A stretch of 64,000 nt of DNA, from contig NZ_JXKG01000002.1 of assembly GCF_001885735.1 (NCBI RefSeq), positions 200,636 to 264,635 on the forward strand, in the 5' to 3' direction. This stretch comes from Enterococcus canintestini (GTDB taxonomy: Bacteria > Bacillota > Bacilli > Lactobacillales > Enterococcaceae). This document shows positions 1-14,408 of the stretch, one piece after another; within the stretch, counting starts at the first letter, position 1; each line of letters begins with the position of its first letter. A program made the translations under genes and the position numbers. Under the pieces are notes generated by a model that worked only from the letters and a program-made list of their open reading frames with translations, was not told where the DNA came from and searched no databases.

Positions 1-850
1 CTATACAGTTTATGACAACAAAGGCAAGTGGCTAGGTTACGTCAATGCTGCCAGCGCTAAAACAGGTAATGGTAAAGGTGGAATGTATCAGAAATTAGGG
101 GATGAAGGTGTCGTTATCTCACGAAATTATGCGACATACACCAATTTTAATTTTAAAAAGAGGGGAAAAACCTCATCTGTCTTTAATCAAAGTGTTCAAG
201 TGCGCGGCTACTATCAACACTTTAATGGCGCAAAATATTACACAATTTATAATGCTAAAGGTAAATGGCTAGGCTATGTTAATAGTGCTGCAGTGCGCAT
301 TAAAAAAGGCGCAGCCACTTATTTAGGTACAAGTCGGGCGCGAGTATTGAAACATTTAAAAGCAAATGAAAAAAATGGCTTTTACGTCGGAACACGCTAT
401 CGTGGTCTTGGTTATGGTGGCGTTAGTAACCAAGAAGTATTCATGCAGCCAAAAGGAAATCCAAATAAATATGGACAAGGGATGAATTGTACAGGTTTTG
501 TGGCAGCTGCAATGCGTAACAGTGGCGCAAATCTAGCCCCTATCTCTCGTTTAGGTTACGGCGGAGCTGCCAATGCGACATTATGGCGCGATTCTTTGAA
601 GAAAAATTGTAAATATTATACTTATGGTTCCATTAGTGCGTTATTGAAAAGCGGTCGTGCGAAAAAAGGGGACATTTTGTATTTAGAAGGCCGCTGGGGT
701 GAGTATGGTGCCGATTGTCATATTGGGATTTTCTGGGGAGACAACGGACATCAAAACCGCTTCTGGCACCAAGTATTAGCAGGCAATATGATCTCAAATA
801 TTTTCTCAGGGACGCCTTATTCTATGGTTTACTTATTCCCACAAGAATAA
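1..850 (+). CDS. Secreted NlpC/P60-like cell-wall hydrolase, 5' end missing
   Basis: The reading frame is already open at base 2, so the start and any signal peptide lie upstream of the window. The visible part holds two copies of a GW/SH3-like wall-binding module (each containing GKWLGYVN, at about bases 23-46 and 259-282), followed by a catalytic-looking domain. That domain has NCTGFV (Cys) and ADCHIGIFWG (His), the pattern of NlpC/P60 cysteine peptidases that cut peptidoglycan stem peptides. The ATG at base 83 is only an internal methionine. Export to the wall is inferred from the binding modules. Substrate and exact family are not certain; a related amidase fold is possible. A strong terminator follows. 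Confidence 0.7.
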   Translation, partial: YTVYDNKGKWLGYVNAASAKTGNGKGGMYQKLGDEGVVISRNYATYTNFNFKKRGKTSSVFNQSVQVRGYYQHFNGAKYYTIYNAKGKWLGYVNSAAVRIKKGAATYLGTSRARVLKHLKANEKNGFYVGTRYRGLGYGGVSNQEVFMQPKGNPNKYGQGMNCTGFVAAAMRNSGANLAPISRLGYGGAANATLWRDSLKKNCKYYTYGSISALLKSGRAKKGDILYLEGRWGEYGADCHIGIFWGDNGHQNRFWHQVLAGNMISNIFSGTPYSMVYLFPQE

Positions 851-937
851 AAAGCTTTACTAAAGCGACTGAGAAAAAATGTGTATTTCAAAAACAGATT
901 GTGACAAAATCAAAAAGCTTCTAGATGTAAACAGAAA

Positions 938-967
938 TTACTTTTTTAACACCATTTATTTGCAAAA
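938..967 (+). repeat. Short intergenic repeat, copy 1
   Basis: This AT-rich segment just before a terminator closely matches bases 43645-43671. Both read TTACTTT, then AACACC, then TTATTTG and AAAA, with three substitutions and a three-base gap. In both places a perfect hairpin terminator follows directly, although the stem sequences differ. Confidence 0.45.
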
Positions 968-1000
968 AGGCAGTGACAAAATTTTTGTCACTGCCTTTTT
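964..1000. terminator. Bidirectional Rho-independent terminator
   Basis: A perfect 18-bp inverted repeat (left arm AAAAAGGCAGTGACAAAA) with a one-base centre has a T run at the 3' end on both strands. It lies between the convergent wall hydrolase and CLC genes and can serve both. Confidence 0.9.
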
Positions 1001-1056
1001 GGCGGGAAATTTCTTATAACAATTGTTTAATGATCAAGAGCGAGTTACTATATTTT

Positions 1057-2583
1057 TTATAGCTGTTCATTGATAGTTCGGACAATAGAACTAGCATGTG
1101 TCGTATCCGTAAGTATTTCTAAAGTATCTCCAATTTTCATGACGGTATCTCCATGAGGAATAATCTCACGGTCACCTCGATGTAATAAAGCCAATAACAT
1201 GTGGTCTGGCCATTCAAAATCTCGGACTAGAGTTCCATCGAGTTTACTGCCAGCTAAAACAGGGATTTCAACGATTGTTCGTTGACCGATGAGATGCGTT
1301 TTTTTGCTTTTAACCAGACGTTCCAAAAGAGCTTCGTAAATCGGATCTCCGCCAAGAACATCCACAACAATATAAGCTACAAGTGCTGTTAAGCCAAGCG
1401 GCATTAGATGAACAAGGGAGCCGACCATCTCAGTCACTAAGATAATTGCAGTCAATGGAGCTTTACCGATTGCAGCGAAGTAGCCAGCCATGGCAATGAC
1501 AATAAAATCTTTGATGAAAACAGGCTCTAAACCGAAAGTTGTAGTGGCGAAATTTGCAAATAAGCTACCGATAATTGCGCCTAGTGTTAAGATTGGCAAG
1601 AAGATGCCGCCGGGCAGACCCGAGCCATAAGAAACCATCGAAAAAGTAAAGCGTAAAAATAATAATAAAAAAAGTGCAATTAGTGTAGGCGAATGTTGAC
1701 CTAAGGCAAGAATGATTTGATTTCCTCCTCCTAAGATATGAGGAAAAAAAAGACCGATTGGAATAATTAGAACAAAAGGTAAAACACCACGAAAATAACT
1801 AGGTAGAGGTAGCAGAGCATACCAATTATCAAGCGCTAATAAAATAATTTGATAAAATCGTCCTAAAACACCTAATAATATACCTAATAAAATTAACAGC
1901 CAATAATGTCTTAGTGGTAAAGAAGGAATGTCCCCTAAATGCAATACCGGTTGTAAACCAAAAAAAGTTAAAGAAACGAAATTTGACGTTAATGCCGCCG
2001 CAAAAGAAGTTAACCAAACAAGAGGTGAAAAATTGTGATGGACTTCTTCTACAACGAATAATAGACCGGCAATAGGTGCGTTAAAAGCCGCCGCTAAGCC
2101 AGCAGCAGCACCACTTGACAGTAAGATTTTTTCTTCGCTCTTCGTGGCTTTTAGTTTAACGGCAATACCTTGTGCACAACTAGCGCCAAGTTGAATAGAA
2201 GGGCCTTCTCGTCCTAGAAAAAGTCCAGTCCCAACACTTAAAATACCACCGACAAATTTTTTCCATAGAACAGACCACCATGAAACATTCACTTCATCTT
2301 TTAATTGGCCCTCTACTTGCGGAATCCCACTACCTTTAATATTAGGATCGCTTTTAATTAATAAACCAACCACAATTGCTAAAAAAATCATAAATAAACA
2401 CCAGGGGATTAGCCAAAGGGGGTGGCTTTTTAGTTGACTATAAATGAGTGGCAACACTTCACCAATTTTTTCAATTGCCAGTCGAAATAAACTAACCACA
2501 ACTCCTGCTAAACCACCAACTAACACGCCTTTTGCAATGTATTTTATTTTGGTTTTATCCAATGTATCTAAAAAATTCTTCAC
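1057..2583 (-). CDS. clcA: CLC-family chloride/proton antiporter with C-terminal TrkA-C domain
   Basis: The 508-residue membrane protein carries the CLC signatures GSGIP (residues 84-88), GREGP (124-128) and GSGLPGGIFLP further on. Glu126 matches the gating glutamate. The Glu pair at 179-180 matches the proton glutamate of Escherichia coli ClC, so exchange rather than channel activity is likely. Serine in GSGIP is the chloride-type residue. The last 80 residues resemble a TrkA-C (RCK-C) ligand-binding domain, common in Firmicute CLC proteins. The start is GTG, preceded by GGCGGGG; no in-frame ATG fits better. It stands alone, convergent with the upstream gene. Confidence 0.9.
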   Translation of the reverse strand: MKNFLDTLDKTKIKYIAKGVLVGGLAGVVVSLFRLAIEKIGEVLPLIYSQLKSHPLWLIPWCLFMIFLAIVVGLLIKSDPNIKGSGIPQVEGQLKDEVNVSWWSVLWKKFVGGILSVGTGLFLGREGPSIQLGASCAQGIAVKLKATKSEEKILLSSGAAAGLAAAFNAPIAGLLFVVEEVHHNFSPLVWLTSFAAALTSNFVSLTFFGLQPVLHLGDIPSLPLRHYWLLILLGILLGVLGRFYQIILLALDNWYALLPLPSYFRGVLPFVLIIPIGLFFPHILGGGNQIILALGQHSPTLIALFLLLFLRFTFSMVSYGSGLPGGIFLPILTLGAIIGSLFANFATTTFGLEPVFIKDFIVIAMAGYFAAIGKAPLTAIILVTEMVGSLVHLMPLGLTALVAYIVVDVLGGDPIYEALLERLVKSKKTHLIGQRTIVEIPVLAGSKLDGTLVRDFEWPDHMLLALLHRGDREIIPHGDTVMKIGDTLEILTDTTHASSIVRTINEQL

Positions 2584-2742
2584 AACAACCCCGCCATTTC
2601 ATTTATTCACTTGTCAAAAGTCTGCGTTTTTATCATAGCGGATTTTTTTATAGAGGACAAATAGAAATCGTAGCTTAAAAAAATTTGTTTTTTTTTTGTT
2701 TTAAAACCTTTATAAAAAACCCAATATTTTTTTCTTTTTCAA

Positions 2743-2771
2743 TTTATCCAAAGAGGCTAAAATGCTATAAT
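2743..2771 (+). promoter_or_regulatory. Promoter of the pcrA operon
   Basis: An extended -10 (TGCTATAAT, 2763-2771) lies 17 bases after a weak -35 (TTTATC, 2743-2748). Transcription would begin near 2778. This rules out the TTG codon at 2771 as the pcrA start, since it is inside the -10 element. Confidence 0.7.
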
Positions 2772-2803
2772 TGAAAAGATTGAATGAGAGAGGATGTTGT
2801 AAG

Positions 2804-8184
<5,381 letters not shown>

Positions 8185-8188
8185 TTAC

Positions 8189-8217
8189 TTGAAAAATAAG
8201 CAGAATTATTTCATTAT
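8189..8217 (+). promoter_or_regulatory. Probable gatCAB promoter
   Basis: TTGAAA (8189-8194) and CATTAT (8212-8217) are spaced by 17 bases, about 60 bases before gatC. No terminator separates it from camS, so read-through from the pcrA unit is also possible. Confidence 0.5.
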
Positions 8218-8278
8218 AGAAAAGAAAAAGTATTTTGTGCACCATTTAAATACTTAGTGGCAAGAAAGAAGGGGTAGT

Positions 8279-8584
8279 ATGGCAATTAGTGAAGAACAAG
8301 TAAAGCACGTGGCGAAACTTGCAAAACTTGCATTTTCTGAAACAGAAGCAGTAGAATTTACTGATCAATTAGGCAAAATTATCGAAATGGTTGAACTTTT
8401 AGACGAAGTCGATACAACTGGCGTTCCATTTACATCTAATGTGGTAGAAACAGTTAACGTTATGCGCCCAGACCGTGCCGAAGCTGGCATGAATCGGGAT
8501 GATTTAATGAAAAATGTACCAGAAAAAGAAGACGGCTTTATTAAAGTGCCGGCGATTATTGATAATGGGGAGGCTGGCGCTTAA
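8279..8584 (+). CDS. gatC: Asp-tRNA(Asn)/Glu-tRNA(Gln) amidotransferase subunit C
   Basis: GatC is the small subunit that wraps around and stabilises GatA in the GatCAB complex, which turns mischarged Glu-tRNA(Gln) or Asp-tRNA(Asn) into the correct amide form. The 101 residues carry the family pattern [12 protein letters not shown] near the N terminus and RPD in the C-terminal half. AGAAGGGG precedes the ATG. The stop codon overlaps the gatA start in TAATG, so translation is coupled. It is the first gene of a classical gatCAB operon. Confidence 0.96.
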   Translation: MAISEEQVKHVAKLAKLAFSETEAVEFTDQLGKIIEMVELLDEVDTTGVPFTSNVVETVNVMRPDRAEAGMNRDDLMKNVPEKEDGFIKVPAIIDNGEAGA

Positions 8585-10053
8585 TGGAAAACTTATATGA
8601 TAAAAGTTTAAGTGAACTACATGATTTATTAGTGGCAAAAGAAATCACTGCCACTGATTTAACCGCATCGACAATCGCGCGGATTAAAGAAACAGAACCA
8701 CAAGTAGAAGCATTTATAACTGTCAGTGAAGAAAAAGCTCTCGCACAAGCCAAAGCGTTGGACTTAAAAGGAATTACAGAAGCGAATGTTTTAGCCGGTA
8801 TTCCAATTGGGATTAAAGATAATATTGTTACAAAAGATATTTTAACTACTGCGGCTTCTAAAATTTTATCAAATTTTGAACCAATCTATGATGCGACAGT
8901 AATGGACAAAGTTTATCAAGCCGATATGATTCCGGTTGGTAAATTGAATATGGATGAATTTGCAATGGGAGGAAGTAGTGAAACTTCTTACTTCAAAAAA
9001 ACCAAAAACGCTTGGGATGAAAGCAAAGTACCAGGAGGATCTTCTGGTGGTTCAGCTGCGGCAGTAGCTGCCGGCCAAATTCCAGTTTCATTGGGTAGTG
9101 ATACGGGTGGTTCTATTCGCCAACCAGCAGCATTTAATGGCATTGTGGGAATGAAACCAACTTACGGCCGTGTCTCTCGTTTTGGCTTGATTGCTTTTGC
9201 GTCTTCTTTAGATCAAATTGGACCTTTAACTCGCAATGTTAAAGATAACGCCTTAACCCTAAATGCGATTAGTGGTTACGATGAAAAAGATGGTACTAGC
9301 TCTGGTATTTCAGTGCCAGATTTTACCGCTAATCTTGAAAAAGGCGTGCAAGGCCTTAAAATTGGTTTACCAAAAGAATATTTAGGTGAAGGTGTCGAAC
9401 CTGGTGTTAAAGCAGCGATTGAAAAAGCAGCGGCTACCTTTGAAAAATTAGGAGCAACTGTTGAAGAAGTTAGTTTACCCCATTCAAAATATGGTGTTGC
9501 GGTATATTATATTATCGCCTCTTCTGAAGCTAGTTCAAACTTGCAACGTTTTGATGGTATCCGTTATGGCTTCCGGGCTGAAGATGTTGAAAACTTGGAA
9601 GATGTTTATGTAAAATCTCGCAGTGAAGGTTTTGGTACAGAAGTTAAACGTCGGATTATGTTGGGCACATTTTCTTTGAGTGCTGGTTACTATGATGCTT
9701 ATTTCAAAAAAGCAGGTCAAGTACGGACTTTAATCAAACAAGATTTTGATAAAGTGTTTAATGACTATGATTTAATTATTGGACCAGCTTCACCCACCGT
9801 TGCTTTTGGCTTAGGTGAAAAAATCAATGACCCTGTTACAATGTATATGAGTGATATTTTAACGATTCCAGTAAACTTAGCGGGACTACCAGGAATGTCA
9901 ATTCCAGCTGGATTTTCAGAAGGGTTACCAGTCGGTTTACAAATTATCGGTAAACAATTTGATGAAGCTACAATGTATCAAGCTGCTGCAGCTTTTGAAG
10001 GTGCAACAGATTTCCATTTACAAAAACCAGTGATTTTAGGGGGGAATAAATAA
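8584..10053 (+). CDS. gatA: Asp-tRNA(Asn)/Glu-tRNA(Gln) amidotransferase subunit A (amidase)
   Basis: GatA hydrolyses glutamine to supply ammonia for tRNA amidation. The 489-residue protein is an amidase-signature enzyme. The catalytic Ser-cisSer-Lys triad is visible as Lys78 (IGIKDN), Ser153 (in [10 protein letters not shown]) and Ser177 ([10 protein letters not shown]), at exactly the usual spacing. It starts within the gatC stop (TAATG) and ends within the gatB start (TAATG), so the three subunits should be made in step. Length is normal and no defects are seen. Confidence 0.97.
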   Translation: MENLYDKSLSELHDLLVAKEITATDLTASTIARIKETEPQVEAFITVSEEKALAQAKALDLKGITEANVLAGIPIGIKDNIVTKDILTTAASKILSNFEPIYDATVMDKVYQADMIPVGKLNMDEFAMGGSSETSYFKKTKNAWDESKVPGGSSGGSAAAVAAGQIPVSLGSDTGGSIRQPAAFNGIVGMKPTYGRVSRFGLIAFASSLDQIGPLTRNVKDNALTLNAISGYDEKDGTSSGISVPDFTANLEKGVQGLKIGLPKEYLGEGVEPGVKAAIEKAAATFEKLGATVEEVSLPHSKYGVAVYYIIASSEASSNLQRFDGIRYGFRAEDVENLEDVYVKSRSEGFGTEVKRRIMLGTFSLSAGYYDAYFKKAGQVRTLIKQDFDKVFNDYDLIIGPASPTVAFGLGEKINDPVTMYMSDILTIPVNLAGLPGMSIPAGFSEGLPVGLQIIGKQFDEATMYQAAAAFEGATDFHLQKPVILGGNK

Positions 10054-11483
10054 TGAATTTTGAAACAGTTATTGGGTTAGAAGTTCACGTGGAACTAAAG
10101 ACCAACTCTAAAATCTTCTCACCTGCACCAGCACATTTTGGCGCAGAGCCAAATAGTAATACTAATGTTATTGACTGGGGCTATCCTGGGGTTTTACCAG
10201 TAATGAATAAAGCGGCAGTTGAATTTGGTATGAAAGCAGCGCTAGCATTAAATTGCGAAATTTCAAAAGAAACACATTTTGATCGCAAAAACTATTTTTA
10301 TCCGGATAATCCTAAAGCTTATCAAATTTCACAGTTTGATCAACCAATCGGACATGACGGCTGGATTGAAATTGAAGTAGAGGGGAAAAAGAAAAAAATT
10401 CGGATTGAACGGGTGCATTTAGAAGAAGATGCCGGTAAGAATATGCATGGTATTGGCGGTTATTCTTATGTCGATTTAAACCGTCAAGGCACACCTTTGA
10501 TTGAAATTGTTTCAGAAGCAGATATGCGCTCACCAGAAGAAGCCTATGCGTATTTAGAAGCATTACGTTCTATTATTTTATTTACCGATGTCTCAGATGT
10601 CAAAATGGAAGAAGGCTCCATGCGTTGTGATGCCAATATCTCCATTCGCCCTTATGGACAAGAAGAATTCGGAACAAAAACGGAATTGAAAAACTTAAAT
10701 TCCATGAGTTTTGTTAAAAAAGGTTTGGCCTTTGAAGAAAAACGTCAAGCAAAAGTCTTGCTTGCTGGTGGACAAATTCAACAAGAAACACGTCGTTTTG
10801 ATGAAACTACCAATAAAACTATCTTGATGCGGGTTAAAGAAGGTTCAAGTGATTACCGTTACTTCCCAGAACCAGACATTCCCCGATTTGTGATTGATGA
10901 TGAATGGATTAGTAAAGTAAAAGCAAGTTTACCTGAATTACCAGCTTCTCGTCGTTTACGTTATATCAATGAATTTGGCCTACCAGAATACGATGCTAAA
11001 GTTTTAACCTTAACCAAAGAAATGTCTGATTTCTTTGAAGCAACTCTTGCTGCCGGTGCAGATGCTAAACTCGCTTCAAACTGGTTAATGGGTGAAGTAT
11101 CGGCTTACTTAAATAGTGAAAAACTTGAATTAGGCGAAACAAAATTAACACCTGCTAATTTAGCTGGAATGATTGTTTTAATTCAAGATGGTACGATCAG
11201 TTCAAAAATTGCTAAAAAAGTTTTCCGCGAATTAATTCAAAACGGTGGCGATGCTAAAGCTGTTGTTGAAGCAAAAGGTTTAGTGCAATTATCTGATCCT
11301 GCTCAATTACTGCCAATTATTAATGAAGTTTTAGATAATAACGGGCAATCAATTGAAGACTTTAAAAACGGTAAAGACCGCGCTGTTGGCTTTTTAGTGG
11401 GACAAATTATGAAACAAACGAAAGGGAAAGCAAATCCAGCTGTTGTGAATCAATTACTCCAGACTGAATTGGCTAAACGCTAA
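10053..11483 (+). CDS. gatB: Asp-tRNA(Asn)/Glu-tRNA(Gln) amidotransferase subunit B
   Basis: GatB binds the misacylated tRNA and activates its carboxylate with ATP before amide transfer. The 476 residues start with the typical [13 protein letters not shown] and contain HLEEDAGK and [15 protein letters not shown], family hallmarks of the catalytic cradle. A YqeY-like helical tail forms the C-terminal tRNA-binding part. The start overlaps gatA by one base and has GGGGGGAA upstream. The diacylglycerol kinase gene begins only eight bases after the stop, so the operon likely continues into it. Confidence 0.97.
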   Translation: MNFETVIGLEVHVELKTNSKIFSPAPAHFGAEPNSNTNVIDWGYPGVLPVMNKAAVEFGMKAALALNCEISKETHFDRKNYFYPDNPKAYQISQFDQPIGHDGWIEIEVEGKKKKIRIERVHLEEDAGKNMHGIGGYSYVDLNRQGTPLIEIVSEADMRSPEEAYAYLEALRSIILFTDVSDVKMEEGSMRCDANISIRPYGQEEFGTKTELKNLNSMSFVKKGLAFEEKRQAKVLLAGGQIQQETRRFDETTNKTILMRVKEGSSDYRYFPEPDIPRFVIDDEWISKVKASLPELPASRRLRYINEFGLPEYDAKVLTLTKEMSDFFEATLAAGADAKLASNWLMGEVSAYLNSEKLELGETKLTPANLAGMIVLIQDGTISSKIAKKVFRELIQNGGDAKAVVEAKGLVQLSDPAQLLPIINEVLDNNGQSIEDFKNGKDRAVGFLVGQIMKQTKGKANPAVVNQLLQTELAKR

Positions 11484-11490
11484 TAAGAGT

Positions 11491-12540
11491 ATGAAAAAAG
11501 CACGTGTGATTTATAATCCAACATCAGGTAAAGAGGCAACAAAACGTAGCTTAGCCGATATTTTACAAGTATTGGAACAAGCAGGGTTTGAAGCCAGTGC
11601 TTTTGCAACGACTCCAGAACCAAATTCAGCTAAAAATGAAGCTACGCGGGCTGCTAAAGCTGGCTTTGATTTAATTGTTGCCGCCGGTGGTGATGGTACC
11701 ATTAACGAAGTCGTTAATGGTATCGCCCCTTTAAAGAAACGTCCGAAAATGGCCATTATCCCCGCTGGAACTACAAACGACTATGCCCGCGCTTTGAAAA
11801 TTCCCCGCGATAATTTAAAAGCTGCCGCTGAAGTCATTTTAAAAAAACAAACGATTAAAATGGATATCGGTCAAGCCAGAGAAAATTATTTTATTAATAT
11901 TGCCGCTGGTGGTCATTTGACTGAACTGACTTATGATGTTCCTTCTGAATTAAAAAGTATTTTCGGGTATTTAGCCTACTTAGCTAAAGGTGCAGAATTA
12001 TTACCCCGCGTAAAACCTATTAAAATGCATTTAAAATATGACGAAGGTGAATACAAAGGAAATGCTTCGATGTTTTTCTTGGCTTTAACGAACTCTGTTG
12101 GTGGCTTTGAACAAATCGCTCCGGATGCTAAACTAGATGACGGTAAATTTTCACTTATTATCGTGAAGACGGCTAATATTTTTGAAATTGTCCATTTGGT
12201 AGCTTTAATGTTAAATGGTGGGAAACATATCAACGATAAGCGAATTATTTATACTAAAACTAGTCGTTTAGAAGTAGATACAATTGGTGAAAAAAATCAA
12301 TTAATGATCAATCTTGATGGCGAATATGGTGGAGATGCACCGATGACGTTTATCAATCACCATCACCATATTGAAATGTATGCTAATCTTGATGCGATTC
12401 CTGACGATGCGGTCGTGGGTTATGAAGAAGAAGCGGAATACGAAGAAGTAAGTCGTGATTTTATTAAAGAAGTTGAAAAATTGACGGATGAAGATATTGA
12501 TGGTGATGGTCAAATCGCGGATCAAAATGATAAGAAATAA
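11491..12540 (+). CDS. dagK: Diacylglycerol kinase (DagK/YegS lipid kinase family)
   Basis: The 349-residue protein belongs to the soluble lipid-kinase family that phosphorylates diacylglycerol released during lipoteichoic acid synthesis, recycling it to phosphatidic acid. The nucleotide-binding motif GGDGTINEVVNG is at residues 66-77, preceded by the YNPTSGK start. The last 50 residues are strongly acidic and end in DIDGDGQIADQN, which looks like an EF-hand calcium loop but has Asn where the last acidic ligand should be. The ribosome binding site is weak (AAGAG), consistent with coupling to gatB eight bases upstream. A terminator closes the operon. Confidence 0.92.
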   Translation: MKKARVIYNPTSGKEATKRSLADILQVLEQAGFEASAFATTPEPNSAKNEATRAAKAGFDLIVAAGGDGTINEVVNGIAPLKKRPKMAIIPAGTTNDYARALKIPRDNLKAAAEVILKKQTIKMDIGQARENYFINIAAGGHLTELTYDVPSELKSIFGYLAYLAKGAELLPRVKPIKMHLKYDEGEYKGNASMFFLALTNSVGGFEQIAPDAKLDDGKFSLIIVKTANIFEIVHLVALMLNGGKHINDKRIIYTKTSRLEVDTIGEKNQLMINLDGEYGGDAPMTFINHHHHIEMYANLDAIPDDAVVGYEEEAEYEEVSRDFIKEVEKLTDEDIDGDGQIADQNDKK

Positions 12541-12545
12541 TTATA

Positions 12546-12580
12546 AACTCCACATTCATACAGACGGATGTGGAGTTTTT
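12546..12580 (+). terminator. Rho-independent terminator after dagK
   Basis: A 10-bp stem AACTCCACAT / ATGTGGAGTT with a 12-base loop is followed by a T run. It ends the gatCAB-dagK unit. Confidence 0.9.
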
Positions 12581-12683
12581 GGTTGTATATGTCAAGGTTA
12601 TGCCTTAGAATAAACAAGGATTGTTTAGTGAGAATCAGTCAGCAGCCGATGCGGTTGTTTTTGTTCTAAATTTAGGAGGAACT

Positions 12684-14063
12684 ATGAAAAAAACAGATCA
12701 AGTATATCCAGTAGTAAAAAACAATGAATATGAAGTAACTATTTCTGACTTAACTTATGAAGGCATGGGGGTGGCTAAAATTGATCATTACCCATTATTT
12801 GTAGATAATGCTCTCCCCGGGGAAAAAGTTATTTTAAAAGTAATTAAAGTAGGCAAAAAATTTGGGATTGGGAAAGTTCGTTCTTATTTGGAAAAAAGTA
12901 GCAAGCGTGTAGATATAAAAAATGAAGACTTATTACGAACTGGTATTGCTCCTTTGAGTCATTTGGCTTATGAAGAACAGTTACTTTTTAAACAAAAACA
13001 AGTGGAAACAGTTTTACAAAAAATTGCTAAAATGCCTGATATTCCGGTACTTCCTGCTATTGGAATGGCAAAACCTTCAGGCTATCGAAACAAAGCGCAA
13101 ATTCCTGTCCGCCGAAAAGACGGAAGACTCCAAACGGGCTTTTACCGCAAAAATAGTCATGATTTGGTTGCAATTGAAGACTTCTTTATTCAAGATCCAG
13201 CGATTGATGCAGCCATTATTAAAGTCCGTGATATTTTAGAACGCTTCAATGTTAAAGCGTATAACGAGCAACAACACGAAGGTTTATTGCGTCATATAGT
13301 GATTCGTCAAGGGCATTATTCCCGTCAGATGATGGTGGTATTGGTAACGTTACGTAACAAATTTTTTAAAGCCGAAGAAATTGCCAACCAAATTCACCAA
13401 GAAATTCCTGAGGTTGTTAGTGTTATTCAAAATGTTAATACTGAAAAAACTAACGTTATTTTTGGTGAGAGAGAAAAATTACTTTATGGTAAAGATCATA
13501 TTGAAGATACATTGTTAGGAAAAACATTCCGGATCTCTGCTAAGTCTTTTTACCAAGTTAATACAGAGCAGGCCGAAGTATTGTATGAAACAGCTTTTGA
13601 GATGGCAGCCTTAAAACCGGATGACGTGGTTATTGATGCATATGCTGGAATTGGGACGATTGGTTTATCAGTTGCTGATCGTGTTAAACACGTTTATGGG
13701 ATGGAATCAATTCCAGAAGCGGTGGCAGATGCACAAAAAAATGCAAATTTAAATGGCATTGAAAATGCAACTTACTTAGTCGGTGATGCCACAAAAGTAA
13801 TGGGGCAGTGGTCAAAAGAAGAAATGCAGCCGGCAGTCATTTTTGTTGATCCACCCCGAAAAGGATTAACGCCTGACTTTATTCATGCAGCTTGTGATAT
13901 GCAACCAGAAAAAATTGTATATATTTCCTGTAACCCAGGAACAATGGCTCGTGATTTAATTGATTTCAAGGCTAGAGGATATAGCTGTGAAAAAATCCAA
14001 CCGGTTGATTTATTCCCACAAACCACGCATATTGAAGCAGTCGGCCTATTAACAAAAGATTAA
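12684..14063 (+). CDS. rlmCD: 23S rRNA (uracil-5-)-methyltransferase, RumA/RlmCD type
   Basis: This SAM-dependent enzyme makes 5-methyluridine in 23S rRNA; Gram-positive RlmCD modifies both U747 and U1939, so a double role is likely but inferred. The 459 residues comprise an N-terminal TRAM domain, then a Rossmann methyltransferase with DAYAGIGTIGL, VDPPRKGL and the catalytic Cys416 in YISCNPGT. The four iron-sulfur cysteines of E. coli RumA are absent: that region reads LLRTGIAPLSHLAYEEQ. The ATG at 12684 follows AGGAGG; a longer frame starting with TTG at 12621 lacks a good site. Confidence 0.9.
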   Translation: MKKTDQVYPVVKNNEYEVTISDLTYEGMGVAKIDHYPLFVDNALPGEKVILKVIKVGKKFGIGKVRSYLEKSSKRVDIKNEDLLRTGIAPLSHLAYEEQLLFKQKQVETVLQKIAKMPDIPVLPAIGMAKPSGYRNKAQIPVRRKDGRLQTGFYRKNSHDLVAIEDFFIQDPAIDAAIIKVRDILERFNVKAYNEQQHEGLLRHIVIRQGHYSRQMMVVLVTLRNKFFKAEEIANQIHQEIPEVVSVIQNVNTEKTNVIFGEREKLLYGKDHIEDTLLGKTFRISAKSFYQVNTEQAEVLYETAFEMAALKPDDVVIDAYAGIGTIGLSVADRVKHVYGMESIPEAVADAQKNANLNGIENATYLVGDATKVMGQWSKEEMQPAVIFVDPPRKGLTPDFIHAACDMQPEKIVYISCNPGTMARDLIDFKARGYSCEKIQPVDLFPQTTHIEAVGLLTKD

Positions 14064-14141
14064 TGATTTATTTTTAGGTTTAGCCGATTGGCTGAACTAG
14101 CCTAATTGAATAAAAAAGTTTGATATTTAACTAAACTGAAG

Positions 14142-14179
14142 ATAAAGACGTCTTAAAAAAGGGACGTCTTTATTTTTTT
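14142..14179 (+). terminator. Rho-independent terminator after the rRNA methyltransferase gene
   Basis: Stem AAAGACGTC / GACGTCTTT with loop TTAAAAAAG, followed by a T-rich tail. The rest of the 345-base gap (14064-14408) shows only a promoter -10 and no gene. Confidence 0.85.
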
Positions 14180-14290
14180 GCAGTAAAACAAAAAGGAACG
14201 GGCAAGGTGAGATTAATCAAATTAATTTAATTAACGGTTATGCAGTTAATTTTTACAAAAAGGCTAAAAAGGCAAGAAAACTAACAAGAA

Positions 14291-14299
14291 TGGTATAAT
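14291..14299 (+). promoter_or_regulatory. Extended -10 promoter for the lipoprotein gene
   Basis: TGGTATAAT is a perfect extended -10. No good -35 is seen at 17 bases, which extended -10 promoters tolerate. It lies about 110 bases before the lipoprotein start. Confidence 0.55.
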
Positions 14300-14408
14300 A
14301 ATAATACTAGTAGCATGACTAAGGCGCATATTATTCATAAGGGCTGAAATAAAATTTTTGAAGAATTTAGTCGATATTTTGATGCGGATCTTAAAAGGAG
14401 TGAAAAAA

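Noticed and set aside
1829-2017. Opposite or alternative-frame open frames inside clcA, ligA, gatB, carB and others
   Set aside because: They overlap well-supported genes, lack ribosome binding sites and show no family features; they are shadows of the real frames.
2771-2803. Longer pcrA start at TTG 2771
   Set aside because: It lies inside the -10 element; the GTG at 2804 has GAGAGAGG and gives the usual N terminus.
12621-12683. Upstream TTG start for the rRNA methyltransferase gene
   Set aside because: The TTG has only a poor site, whereas ATG 12684 follows AGGAGG and gives the normal TRAM-domain start.
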